Shown here: positions 1 to 8,519 of the stretch, piece by piece
How positions within the stretch are numbered: the stretch's first letter is position 1
Layout: the number at the start of each line of letters is the position of its first letter
Source: Bradyrhizobium lablabi
GTDB lineage: Bacteria > Pseudomonadota > Alphaproteobacteria > Rhizobiales > Xanthobacteraceae
NCBI RefSeq assembly: GCF_001440475.1
Contig: NZ_LLYB01000114.1
Span: forward strand, 1,464 to 37,883
Length of the DNA stretch: 36,420 nt
Reading direction: 5' to 3'
Notes under the pieces: model-generated
Told to the model about the DNA's origin: nothing
What the model saw: the letters and a program-made list of their open reading frames with translations, nothing else
Database searches by the model: none
Translations under genes and position numbers: made by a program

Positions 1-192
1 GGGCAAGCGCAATCCCTATTCGGGCAGCCTGCCTGGAAGATCGTATGGTACAAGTGCGACGCATCTGCATGTTCAGCGCGAGCAATCCCACACCCCCGCG
101 CGAGGAGCGCTACGCCCGCGCTCGTTGTGCTTGCATCCGCCGCGGAACGCGCGCAAGTTGGTGGCCTCAGCCGCTCAGCGCGCGGTGGGACC

Positions 193-3100
193 ATGGTGCT
201 CTGGCGCTTTATTTGGTTTCGGTACGCCGCCTACTGGGTAGCGCGGGCTGTCGGAGAAGCGCGGCGTTGGCTCGTCTCGGGGTGGCGCCCGCACGCGATC
301 GGCTTGGCCGCGGTCGGGATCGGCTTGGCCGGCGTCGGTATGTTGCTTGACTATAAGCATACCGATACGTTCAACCCTTGGACATTCGTTACCCGGACAG
401 TCGTCACCTGGCCATTCGTCGCCAAGGTGGCCGTAGTCTACGGCTTGCTCTGGCTGATCGTTCGCGCCTACCGCAGCAGCGGAGGCTTCGTCATCCTCAC
501 CACGGTCAACCATGCCGGCAGTGACTACGACAGCTTCGCCGCGGGACTTGCGGCGGACCTCGCCAACGATCTCGCCCTGCTCAGCGAGCTTTACAGGACA
601 ATCGACGACGCCAATCCACGGCCCCAGATCGGCAAACCGTTTTCCCCGCTGAAGGCCGGGGTCGACAATCCGGCCGGCGCCTTGGCGAGTGTCGTCGGCG
701 AAAAATCCAATGTGAAGCTTGGGCCTGTTAGCGTGTCGCTGCGGCCGCTCATTGCCGCATTCGAGCGTTCGATTCCCAAGCAACGCCTGTCGAGCAGCCT
801 GCACCGGACCGGCAATCGCCTGACCTTGCTCGCCGACATGGCGGGCGCGGAAGGGAATTGGCGCGTCCAGCGCGATCTACCCGCTAATGCTTCTGCGGAG
901 GATACGGCAAGCGCACTCCGTGAGATGGCGGAAGAGCTTGTCTACCGTGTGTTCACGACGAACGTGCCGACAGGATCGAAGGAATGGGAGGCGGTCAAGT
1001 GGTTCAGCAGGGGCCTGCGCGCCTACCGCCGCTCGCTGACCACGGACATGGACAAAAAAATCAACCTGCGCGAGGCCGAGCATCATTTCTTCGAGGCGCT
1101 CAGGCTCGACAAAACTTTCGCGCGATGCAGCTACAACCTCGGCATTGTCTACCGCGACCGCGAAAAGCCGGTAAAAGCCAGGGCGGCCCTCGAGCGAGCG
1201 ATCGAAGATGCTCCCGCACACGCCGAACACGCCGATGCCGCCTATGCGCTGTCCTTGATTCATGGGGAAGCGCGGCGATGGCGGTTGGCGCTTGGATTTG
1301 CGGACCGGGCGATTGCGCACGCCCCGAGAGACGTGCGGGCGTGGACCATAAAGGGCTTTGTCTGGCAGCTACTGCAAATGGAACAAATGGGGCAAGCAGA
1401 GCAGACGAAGCAAGTAGAACAATCGAAGCAAGCAGAACAAACAGAGGAAAAAGCGAAAACCGAGCAAACGGAGGAATCAAAACAAGCCGAGCAAACAAAT
1501 AGAGTAAAGCTGAAGAACGAGGCCTCCTGGCGGTCGAGCCTCAAGTACCGCGAGACGGCCGCCGCCCTTGCCTGGCGCGACCTCTGCTGCGCTGCATGGC
1601 GAGTGCGTCCGCTCGATGCGCCGCGGCAATCGATGGCGATATCGTTCTACCATCTCGCTCGCGCGCATCTGGAGCTTAACAATCCTCGGCGGAGCGTTCG
1701 GATTCTCCGCCAGGCGATTCGACAGCGGCCGCAAGCGGACCTCTACTTTCAGCTCGGCGAGGCATTGACGGCCCCGGAAGAGGTCAGTCGTGCGGGCCTC
1801 GAAAGGGGATTAACAGCGTACCAGGCCGCCGTGCAATTCGCTGGGACAAAGCACGGTCGGGCATACCTTCACGTCTTTGTCGCGGCAACGTCGGCGTTCC
1901 TGGAGGTACGCGAGGCCGAACAAAGTCTCCGCAGTATCCTTGTCGAACTGTTTATTCCGGGACGCCAGAGCGGGAGGGCTATGACGGCCCGTCATACGGC
2001 TTTGCAAGCATGCGACAAGGCGCTCGCTTCGCCGTCGATACTCACTTCGCCGGAGATGTTCGTTTTTCCTTCGGGCAAGGACTTGCTGTCGAAACTGCAA
2101 ACAGTGTGTCGCAAATTGCAGGACGCGCATCGGTGCCGGGTTATCGAACACATCGTGGAAACTGTCGATACGCTCGAGCAGAAGCCCGGTGAGACCGATG
2201 CGAAAAGGCTTGAGCGCATCATGCACGCCAGAAGGAGCGCGCTGCGTACGACCGAACCGCCGGAAATGGTCCCAATAATCACCTGGAAGCGCGCTCTTTT
2301 CTGCATCGAAATCTGGCGTTTGCTGCTAAACCAGCAGGATGGGTCGCACCCTGCAAGAATTCGGAAAAGGGAACGCCTACTCCGCAAGGCCGTGTCTCAC
2401 CTGGAGACGTACTATCCCGCTGAGGATTGGTTAGGCGTTGCCTACGAATGGCTCGCCCACGCAAAGGTGCTCCAATCCAAATTCATCGAAGCGCTTGAGT
2501 TCGCTGAAAAGGCGCTCGCGTTGGATCCGTTCTCGGCCAGCAGGATGGCGCGGTTGGGCTGGGTGCATTGGCGTTTGGCCAATTACGACCAGGCCGAACA
2601 ACAATTGCGGAGGAGCTTTGCGCTCGACCCATCTGACTCCTGGACCCTCGAATGCCTTGGTGCCATGCTTTTTTCGCGTGGGGAGCAATTGACCAATCGC
2701 GAGGATCAAAAGTCCGAATGGCGTAATGGGATCAAAACTTTGGGTCAGGCCATCGATCTCGCCGAAAACTACAAACGTCGAGCTCAGTTACATTTTTGGA
2801 GCGCCCTGTGTCACGACCAACTGATGGATTATGATCGGGCGAAGAAGCAATACCAGATGGCCCGGGCCCTGGGCCACTTTCCGAGCGAATGTTATTTGCA
2901 TCTGGGACAGAACGACATCGAGCAGGAGTTGTTCGAATCGGCGGAGCAACATTTGCGCGACGCGCTTGAGGAGATTTTAAAAGCGAAGCGGGCTGCGCTG
3001 CCAAAGGCACGACCGGATTCATCGACGAATTGGTGGCGGACGCCCCAAAAGTCCGCCGACGACAGCGAAGTGCCGCCCGGCTATTTCCTGTTGAAGGTGT

Positions 3101-3546
3101 GTCTCCTTTTGGCGCTGGTCGCCGCCGAGCGCGGCCGCGACGTCGCGCGCGCGCGCCGGAAACTCGGCTTCGTCCATCGGCATCTGAAATTCCTCGGCAA
3201 GCCGCAGCCGACGGCTGAACGTGATGAGCTCGGCGACTTCGAGGACCGGCGCCTGGAGATTGAGGCTCGGTACGAGGATTATCTCGGTTGGGTTTACCAC
3301 CTCGACAGCCAGCCGCGGCAGGCGCGCGAACATCTGGAAGCGTCGGTGAAAAAGAGTGCGGATTCGGAGAATCTCTACCACCTCGCGCGGGTCTACCTGG
3401 ATCAGTCCGCGATCGATCGCGCAGAGGAGTGTTGTACACGGGCAAGGGTGGCTGACATCCGGGGTGTAAACTCCACTGGCATCGCGAAAATCGAGGCGGA
3501 AGTAAACCGTCGGCGAAGCGCTGACGCCAAAGCCCGGCGGCTGTGA
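193..3546 (+). CDS. Membrane-anchored TPR-repeat protein
   Basis: A 1117-residue protein. Two hydrophobic segments near the N-terminus (about residues 35-52 and 72-92) suggest membrane anchoring. A region to about residue 260 that I do not recognise follows, then many TPR-like helical pairs to the C-terminus, for example the stretches around 'ALRLDKTFARCSYNLGIVY' and 'ALALDPFSASRMARLGWVHW'. TPRs usually scaffold protein complexes; no enzymatic motif is visible. Between two TPR blocks lies a Gln/Glu/Lys-rich hexapeptide repeat (see the repeat entry). The ATG at 193 follows a weak GGTGGGA and gives a sensible N-terminus. The same frame is open to base 1 without a stop, so a longer N-terminus cannot be excluded. 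Its neighbours do not reveal its job. Certainty is high for a coding TPR protein and low for its function. Confidence 0.85.
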   Translation: MVLWRFIWFRYAAYWVARAVGEARRWLVSGWRPHAIGLAAVGIGLAGVGMLLDYKHTDTFNPWTFVTRTVVTWPFVAKVAVVYGLLWLIVRAYRSSGGFVILTTVNHAGSDYDSFAAGLAADLANDLALLSELYRTIDDANPRPQIGKPFSPLKAGVDNPAGALASVVGEKSNVKLGPVSVSLRPLIAAFERSIPKQRLSSSLHRTGNRLTLLADMAGAEGNWRVQRDLPANASAEDTASALREMAEELVYRVFTTNVPTGSKEWEAVKWFSRGLRAYRRSLTTDMDKKINLREAEHHFFEALRLDKTFARCSYNLGIVYRDREKPVKARAALERAIEDAPAHAEHADAAYALSLIHGEARRWRLALGFADRAIAHAPRDVRAWTIKGFVWQLLQMEQMGQAEQTKQVEQSKQAEQTEEKAKTEQTEESKQAEQTNRVKLKNEASWRSSLKYRETAAALAWRDLCCAAWRVRPLDAPRQSMAISFYHLARAHLELNNPRRSVRILRQAIRQRPQADLYFQLGEALTAPEEVSRAGLERGLTAYQAAVQFAGTKHGRAYLHVFVAATSAFLEVREAEQSLRSILVELFIPGRQSGRAMTARHTALQACDKALASPSILTSPEMFVFPSGKDLLSKLQTVCRKLQDAHRCRVIEHIVETVDTLEQKPGETDAKRLERIMHARRSALRTTEPPEMVPIITWKRALFCIEIWRLLLNQQDGSHPARIRKRERLLRKAVSHLETYYPAEDWLGVAYEWLAHAKVLQSKFIEALEFAEKALALDPFSASRMARLGWVHWRLANYDQAEQQLRRSFALDPSDSWTLECLGAMLFSRGEQLTNREDQKSEWRNGIKTLGQAIDLAENYKRRAQLHFWSALCHDQLMDYDRAKKQYQMARALGHFPSECYLHLGQNDIEQELFESAEQHLRDALEEILKAKRAALPKARPDSSTNWWRTPQKSADDSEVPPGYFLLKVCLLLALVAAERGRDVARARRKLGFVHRHLKFLGKPQPTAERDELGDFEDRRLEIEARYEDYLGWVYHLDSQPRQAREHLEASVKKSADSENLYHLARVYLDQSAIDRAEECCTRARVADIRGVNSTGIAKIEAEVNRRRSADAKARRL
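1378..1509 (+). repeat. In-frame ~18-bp degenerate tandem repeat (EQxxQA hexapeptide)
   Basis: Inside the TPR gene the codons spell a series such as EQMGQA, EQTKQV, EQSKQA, then EQTEE-type variants, ending at EQTNRV. The DNA is locally A-rich, unlike the GC-rich flanks. The unit is about 18 bp, with some units expanded. It probably forms a charged helical or disordered linker between TPR blocks. Confidence 0.75.
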
Positions 3547-3711
3547 GCCATCCGTGAGAAACGTCGGATGCTGGAATCGCTAGGAGAAAGTCCATTAAGG
3601 TATAGGGGCTGGCGAGCGACATTTTTGAGATCACTAAAATCAAGGAATCCAGTCTGACGTTCCAGAGCGACGTCGCGGCGTAGTGAAGCCAGGTGCGACG
3701 GGAGTGGCACT

Positions 3712-4653
3712 CTACGACCGATTAACCGCCGCGACCTTCAGGTGGAACGGCAGCATCGTCACCGACATCGGCAATTGCCCGATGCTTTCGCCATCGACAT
3801 CGGCGCGGATCATGTCATCGCTGTCGATGGTGATCCGGCTCGCGTGGCGCCGCGAGACCTTTGGGTGCTCCAGATAGCTGCCATCGGCGAGGTTGGGGAC
3901 GATCCTGGTCAGGCTTTCCCAGCGCCCCATGTCGCCGACCATGATCAGGTCGAGCTTGCGGTCGGCCGGGTCGGCGCCGGGCGCGAGCATCAGGCCTTCG
4001 CCCGCGCCGTCGAAACTGCACAGCATCAACGACCACATCGGCAGACGCTGTTCGGCCTCGTCGTCGATCTGGATACGATAGTAGCGTGGGCTGTAGGTCA
4101 GCGACGTGAACGCCGTCATCAGCACATAGCTGATCGGACCCAATCGCTTCAGCAGCGGCACGCGTTGCGCGCGCCATGAAATCGTGGCGGCGGCGCCGAC
4201 GATGGCGAGCACGAAGCCGTAGCGGGTGACTTGACCGCCGGCATAGCCTTTGGCATCGGCACGGAACACGTCGATGTCGCGCGTATGCCCCATGGCGATG
4301 GCCTTGCTGGCCTCGGCGAGCGAAAGCTGGCCGAAGGAGCGGGAGAGTTCGTTCGAGGTGCCGCCGGGCAGTTGCGCCAGCACCAGATCTGATGCAATCG
4401 GGCGATCATCCGCGATCACGCCGTTCATCATCTCGCTGAAGGTGCCGTCGCCGCCGACCGAGACCAGGCGGCGATAGCCGGCGTCAATCGCTTCCCGCGC
4501 CAGCTGGGTGGCGTGATTGGGCGCGCGCGTCATCGCCACGTCCGAGGATGCCAGCGGGCCAAGATGTTTTTCGAGTTCAGCGCAAATCTGCAGCCAGCGC
4601 TTGCCGCAGTTTCCCTTGTTCGCCATCGGATTGACGATGATCTTGGTTCGCAC
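3712..4653 (-). CDS. Diacylglycerol/lipid kinase family protein (YegS/DagK-like)
   Basis: A 313-residue protein with the DAGK catalytic fold signatures: N-terminal 'KIIVNPMANKG', the nucleotide-binding GGDGT at residues 67-71, and PGGTSNE at 96-102, equivalent to the family's GTGNDFAR loop. The family uses ATP to phosphorylate a lipid hydroxyl (diacylglycerol, phosphatidylglycerol or sphingoid); the substrate cannot be read here. I chose the GTG at 4653 because GGGAG lies about 7 nt upstream and the family's beta-strand begins right after it. An ATG 57 bases further upstream lacks a ribosome site. It follows the Ala-rich gene on the same strand across 140 bp containing a hairpin, so co-transcription is uncertain. 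Confidence 0.85.
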   Translation of the reverse strand: MRTKIIVNPMANKGNCGKRWLQICAELEKHLGPLASSDVAMTRAPNHATQLAREAIDAGYRRLVSVGGDGTFSEMMNGVIADDRPIASDLVLAQLPGGTSNELSRSFGQLSLAEASKAIAMGHTRDIDVFRADAKGYAGGQVTRYGFVLAIVGAAATISWRAQRVPLLKRLGPISYVLMTAFTSLTYSPRYYRIQIDDEAEQRLPMWSLMLCSFDGAGEGLMLAPGADPADRKLDLIMVGDMGRWESLTRIVPNLADGSYLEHPKVSRRHASRITIDSDDMIRADVDGESIGQLPMSVTMLPFHLKVAAVNRS

Positions 4654-4754
4654 GGCTGTCTCCCAAGACGGCAATCGCGCCAGCTTGATCTCGGCGGAGA
4701 AGTGAATCAACCGGAAAGCGAATTATTCGCAGGTGCAACAAATGCTGCAGGTGC

Positions 4755-4783
4755 GTCGCGGAAGCCAGCGGGCTTCACGCGAC
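4755..4783 (-). terminator. Strong hairpin just after the Ala-rich gene (possible terminator)
   Basis: The arms GTCGCGGAAGCC and GGCTTC-A-CGCGAC pair over 12 bp with one bulged base and a 4-nt loop. The hairpin begins about 10 nt past the stop codon of the minus-strand gene ending at 4794. There is no T-tract, so it may be a Rho-dependent end or an RNA-stabilising 3' hairpin. Confidence 0.4.
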
Positions 4784-4793
4784 AGCGCAGTTC

Positions 4794-6122
4794 TTACGAG
4801 AAGAACGCGATCTTCTCGGCCTGGCTCATGCGCCGGATCGGCGCCAGCGGGTCGTTGGCCGCACTGACCGGCTTTTTCAGCATGCCGCTCGCGATGAGGG
4901 TCGCGCCAAGTGACACTTCCATCGCAGCCGCAGCAGCGGGCGTTGGGGGAGGTTGAACCACCTGTTGAACCGGCGGTGCCGCCGGTGTGGCGACCGGCTG
5001 GGGCGCTTCGGCGACGACCTTGGCAGCAACCGGGGCAGGCTCCGCTGCACGGACCTGCTCGGCGATCGCTTCGGCGATCTCCGCCTCGCTGATCGGATCC
5101 GGTGCGCCCATCTCCATCGCGATGATGTCGAGAACGGCCTCGTCCTCCGCGTCAGGATCGGCCTCCACATTCGGGATGGCGTTGTCCTGAGCGGAATTGT
5201 CTTGAGTGGCCGCGTGCAGGGCTGCCGCGTCCTGCACCGGGGTATCCTGGGCCGAGCTGTCCTGAGCCACGGCGGCTTCGGCAGCCTGGCGCGCTTCCGC
5301 TGCCTTCAGCCCGGCCTCCGCGGCCGCAAGCGCGGCTTCGGCAGACCTGGCCAGCGCAATGAACGGCGTCTCGGAAGTGAACGGCGTCTCGGCAGGCTTC
5401 TCAGCTTCCGGCGCGATGAACGTTTCGGTCGTCTCGGGCATTTCCGGCACGGCCGAGAAGGGGGCCATGGCATCGGTTTCGGCCAACGGCACTGGCGCGG
5501 CATCCTCGTCCTCGACTTCCACAAGCCGGCCGTGCAGGGCGGCAAAGGCCGCGCGGAGGGCTACTCTGGCGTCCTCGGAGGAGAACTGTTCGGTGCCCCT
5601 TTCGATGACGGTGACCTGCGAATCGATCAGGTCGCAGATCCGCCCGTCATTGCCGATTTCCCGCAGCCGCCAGGCGATTTCGCGCAGCACCCGCGCGCCC
5701 TTGCGAACTGGCGCCAGCCGCTGGTCCAGCGCGAGGCTGTCGAGCGCCTCGACCGCCGATTCCTCAGCCGCCTCGACCGCGCCGCGGATGGCGTCGAGCG
5801 CCTCGGTCAGCCGATCCTGCGCCGCGGCCGCCGCGGCGATGGCCTCGGCTGCCTGCTGCGCCGAAAGGCCTTCCTCCCGGCGCAGGCTTTCTTCCCGCCG
5901 GAGGGTTTCTTCCTTCTGGGTGGTGAGGCTTTGCTCGATCCGCGACACCGCGTCCAGCACCATGCGGGTGTCGGCATTGCGGTTGCGCTTGGCGTATTCG
6001 GTCAGGAACCAGCGCCCCCGCGAAGTCTCCATGAAGGCTTCAGCGATTGCAGCATAATCCTCCTCGCTCGGCAGCGTGGCGCGGGCTGAAATCGGCGAAA
6101 GGGCGAATGCTTCGTCGGCCAT
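4794..6122 (-). CDS. Ala-rich protein of unknown function, conserved N-terminus
   Basis: A 442-residue protein. The first ~60 residues look structured and conserved: 'EDYAAIAEAFMETSRGRWFL' followed by 'EYAKRNRNADTRMVLDAV'. I recall this block from many uncharacterised Rhizobiales proteins. A Glu/Arg-rich segment with 'RREESLRREE' then leads into predicted helices, and a long Ala/Pro/Glu low-complexity region with short repeats (QDSSAQD, QDTPVQD, QDNSAQD) runs towards a short C-terminus 'PIRRMSQAEKIAFFS'. The ATG at 6122 is preceded by GAAGAG; upstream ATGs in frame lack a ribosome site. It is divergent from the MFS gene 76 bp away. Function unknown. Confidence 0.75.
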   Translation of the reverse strand: MADEAFALSPISARATLPSEEDYAAIAEAFMETSRGRWFLTEYAKRNRNADTRMVLDAVSRIEQSLTTQKEETLRREESLRREEGLSAQQAAEAIAAAAAAQDRLTEALDAIRGAVEAAEESAVEALDSLALDQRLAPVRKGARVLREIAWRLREIGNDGRICDLIDSQVTVIERGTEQFSSEDARVALRAAFAALHGRLVEVEDEDAAPVPLAETDAMAPFSAVPEMPETTETFIAPEAEKPAETPFTSETPFIALARSAEAALAAAEAGLKAAEARQAAEAAVAQDSSAQDTPVQDAAALHAATQDNSAQDNAIPNVEADPDAEDEAVLDIIAMEMGAPDPISEAEIAEAIAEQVRAAEPAPVAAKVVAEAPQPVATPAAPPVQQVVQPPPTPAAAAAMEVSLGATLIASGMLKKPVSAANDPLAPIRRMSQAEKIAFFS

Positions 6123-6198
6123 GTCAAACTCTTCGCGCAAATCGGCGCGCATTGCGATATCGAAACAACACGATATTGACCGAATCGCAATTGAATTG

Positions 6199-7413
6199 AT
6201 GCCAAGCGAATCACAAATCCCCATCGCTTCTCAAGACGCATCGAAGCGATTCGCGACCCGGGTGGCGTTATTTTACGGCACGCTGTTCGGCATGACCGGC
6301 ACCCACCTGCCATTTTTCACGGTATGGTTGAAAGCGGTCGGGATTGATGCGTTTTGGATAGGCTTGATAACGGCCGTCCCCCCGGTGACCCGGTTTACGG
6401 CGCTGCCGCTGGTGACCGGCTTTGCGGAACGGCGTCAGGCCCTGCGCGGCGGCATCATCCTGACCGCCTTTGCCACCGCCTTGGGCTTTTTCGTCCTGGG
6501 TTTTCTTCCCTTGGGCACCCAGCATCTGCCGGTGCTGGTGTTCCTGATCTACGTCCTGACCTGCTGCCTGTGGACGCCCATGGTGCCGCTGACGGATGCC
6601 TATGCGTTGCGGGGGGTGAAGCGCTACGGCCTTAACTACGGACCGTTGCGGCTGTGGGGCTCGGCCGCCTTCGTTCTCGGCGCGCTGGTCTGCGGAATGC
6701 TGTTCGACCTGATCGCCGCCAAAAATCTGATCTGGATCATCGCCGGCTCGGCCGCGCTCGGGGCGCTGGCAAGCCTTGCGCTGGCGCCGCTGGACGATGC
6801 CAAGGCTGCTCGCCCGGTCACCGGGGACGCCAGCGCGCTGCTGCGTGACGGCGGCTTTCTCGCTGTTATCGTGGCCTCGGCGCTGATCCAGGGCAGCCAC
6901 GCCGCCTATTACATTTTCGCGTCGATCGCCTGGCAGCAGGCGGGATATGACGGGCTGACCATTGCGGTTCTGTGGGTGCTCGGCGTGATCGCCGAGATCG
7001 TGCTGTTCGCCCTGTCGCCGCGCTTCACGCTGCAGCCGTCGATGCTGGTGGTGATCGCGGCGCTGAGCGCGGCCGTGCGCTGGGTGTTGACGGCGCAGGA
7101 CCTGCCGTTGGCCGTTCTTGCGATCGTCCAGCTTGCGCATGCGCTCAGCTTCGGGCTGACGCAGGTCGGAATCATGGGGTTGATGCTGCGCCATGTGCCC
7201 GGCCACGTGATGGCGAGGGCGCAGGGTTATCTCACCGCCTGCGGCGGCATCGTCGCCGGTCTCGCCTCGGTTGCGTCAGGCACGATCTACGAGATGTGGG
7301 GACAGGGCATCTATTACGGGATGGCTGTCATGGCCGCCCTCGGCGGGCTGGTGATCTGGCTCGCGCGGGACCGGCTCTCGCATCAACCCCACAAGGCAGC
7401 TTCCGGCGGGTAG
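6199..7413 (+). CDS. MFS transporter, 3-phenylpropionate/HcaT-like (PPP) family
   Basis: A 404-residue protein with about 12 hydrophobic segments. The opening 'FYGTLFGMTGTHLPFFTVWL' and the 'YGPLRLWGSAAFVLGA' motif after helix 4 are typical of the MFS_1-like/PPP group related to HcaT and the nucleoside and sugar carriers. It should be an inner-membrane proton-coupled carrier; the substrate is unknown. The ATG at 6199 gives a short cytoplasmic tail before the first helix, with no clear ribosome site. Its last 31 bases overlap the 3' end of the convergent epimerase gene. Confidence 0.85.
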   Translation: MPSESQIPIASQDASKRFATRVALFYGTLFGMTGTHLPFFTVWLKAVGIDAFWIGLITAVPPVTRFTALPLVTGFAERRQALRGGIILTAFATALGFFVLGFLPLGTQHLPVLVFLIYVLTCCLWTPMVPLTDAYALRGVKRYGLNYGPLRLWGSAAFVLGALVCGMLFDLIAAKNLIWIIAGSAALGALASLALAPLDDAKAARPVTGDASALLRDGGFLAVIVASALIQGSHAAYYIFASIAWQQAGYDGLTIAVLWVLGVIAEIVLFALSPRFTLQPSMLVVIAALSAAVRWVLTAQDLPLAVLAIVQLAHALSFGLTQVGIMGLMLRHVPGHVMARAQGYLTACGGIVAGLASVASGTIYEMWGQGIYYGMAVMAALGGLVIWLARDRLSHQPHKAASGG

Positions 7414-8378
7414 ACGAGGCTGCCGTCGTAGCGCAGGCCGCCGTCGCGGTCGCGCGCCAGCAGCAGGGGACCGTCGAGGTCGACGAACCTCGCCTGTTGC
7501 GCCAGCAACATGGCCGGCGCCATCGCCAGCGAGGTCGCTACCATGCAGCCGATCATGATCTCGAAGCCGAGCGCCCGGGCGGCATCCGCCATCGCGAGCG
7601 CCTCCGTCAGCCCGCCGGTCTTGTCGAGCTTGATGTTGACGGCGTCGTAGCGCGCGCGCAGCCCCTCGAGCGAGGCACGGTCATGCACGCTTTCGTCGGC
7701 GCACACGGCAATCGGGCGCCTGATGCGGGCCAGCGCCTCGTCGCGTCCGGCCGGCAGCGGCTGCTCGACCAGCGTGACGCCGGCATTGGCGCAGGCGGCG
7801 AGGTTGTATTCGAGGTTATCCGGCGTCCAGGCTTCGTTGGCATCGACGATCAGTTCGGACTCGGGGGCGGCCTTGCGGACCGCGGCAATCCGCACCTCAT
7901 CGCCATCGCCGCCGAGCTTGATCTTCAGCAGCGGCCGGTGCGCGGCCTTCGCGGTGGCCGACGCCATGGCTTCCGGCGTGCCGAGTGAAATCGTGAACGC
8001 GGTGGTGCAGGGCCGCGGCGGTGACCGGCCGAGCAGGGTCCAGACCCGCTGTCCCGCGGTCTTGGCCTCGAGGTCCAATAGCGCGCAATCCAGCGCGTTG
8101 CGGGCGGCGCCTGCGGGCATCGCCGCCTGCAGGGCCGCGCGGTCCAATCCCTTGGCAAGCGGTTCATGCATCGCTTGAAGAACTTCCAGCGTCGCTTCCG
8201 CGGTCTCGCCATATCGCGGGTAGGGCACGCATTCGCCGCGGCCGGTCCGGTCGCCTTGGCTCACGGTGGCGACGACGGTGACGGCCTCGGTTTTGGCGCC
8301 GCGGCTGATGGTGAAAGCGCCCGCGATCGGCCAGCGTTCGATGCTGACGGCAAGCTTTCGAGATGCGCTGGAAGTCAT
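7383..8378 (-). CDS. Dipeptide epimerase (L-Ala-D/L-Glu epimerase-like, enolase superfamily)
   Basis: A 331-residue member of the muconate-lactonizing/enolase superfamily. Visible catalytic elements are the KxK pair at Lys152/Lys154, metal ligands Asp179 (DAN), Glu205 (EQP) and Asp228 (ADES), and the second base pair in NIKLDK (Lys250/Lys253). This set fits the dipeptide epimerases that convert L-Ala-D-Glu to L-Ala-L-Glu during murein peptide recycling, though specificity within the family varies. The ATG at 8378 begins just before the first beta-strand; upstream extension residues look non-native. The stop lies inside the convergent MFS gene (31-bp overlap). It is divergent from the Mla operon, with about 140 bp between starts. 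Confidence 0.88.
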   Translation of the reverse strand: MTSSASRKLAVSIERWPIAGAFTISRGAKTEAVTVVATVSQGDRTGRGECVPYPRYGETAEATLEVLQAMHEPLAKGLDRAALQAAMPAGAARNALDCALLDLEAKTAGQRVWTLLGRSPPRPCTTAFTISLGTPEAMASATAKAAHRPLLKIKLGGDGDEVRIAAVRKAAPESELIVDANEAWTPDNLEYNLAACANAGVTLVEQPLPAGRDEALARIRRPIAVCADESVHDRASLEGLRARYDAVNIKLDKTGGLTEALAMADAARALGFEIMIGCMVATSLAMAPAMLLAQQARFVDLDGPLLLARDRDGGLRYDGSLVYPPEAALWG

Positions 8379-8519
8379 TTCAAAATCTGGCAATTTTCTG
8401 AACCTAAGCTTGCCCGCCGCTACCAACTATGGCTGGTTAGGGGCAGATTCTACAAGGCGAGCGGCGTGCGGAACCTGACGTTTTTCAGGGGCGCATATCG
8501 GGGCCGAAGGGTGGGTATT

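Noticed and set aside
3547..3711. CATCCG/CGGATG inverted repeat after the TPR gene considered as a terminator
   Set aside because: Only 6-bp arms, a long loop and no T-run.
4953..6089. 378-codon plus-strand frame opposite the Ala-rich gene
   Set aside because: Arg/Gly-rich shadow of a GC-rich gene with no domain. The minus-strand protein has a conserved-looking N-terminal block.
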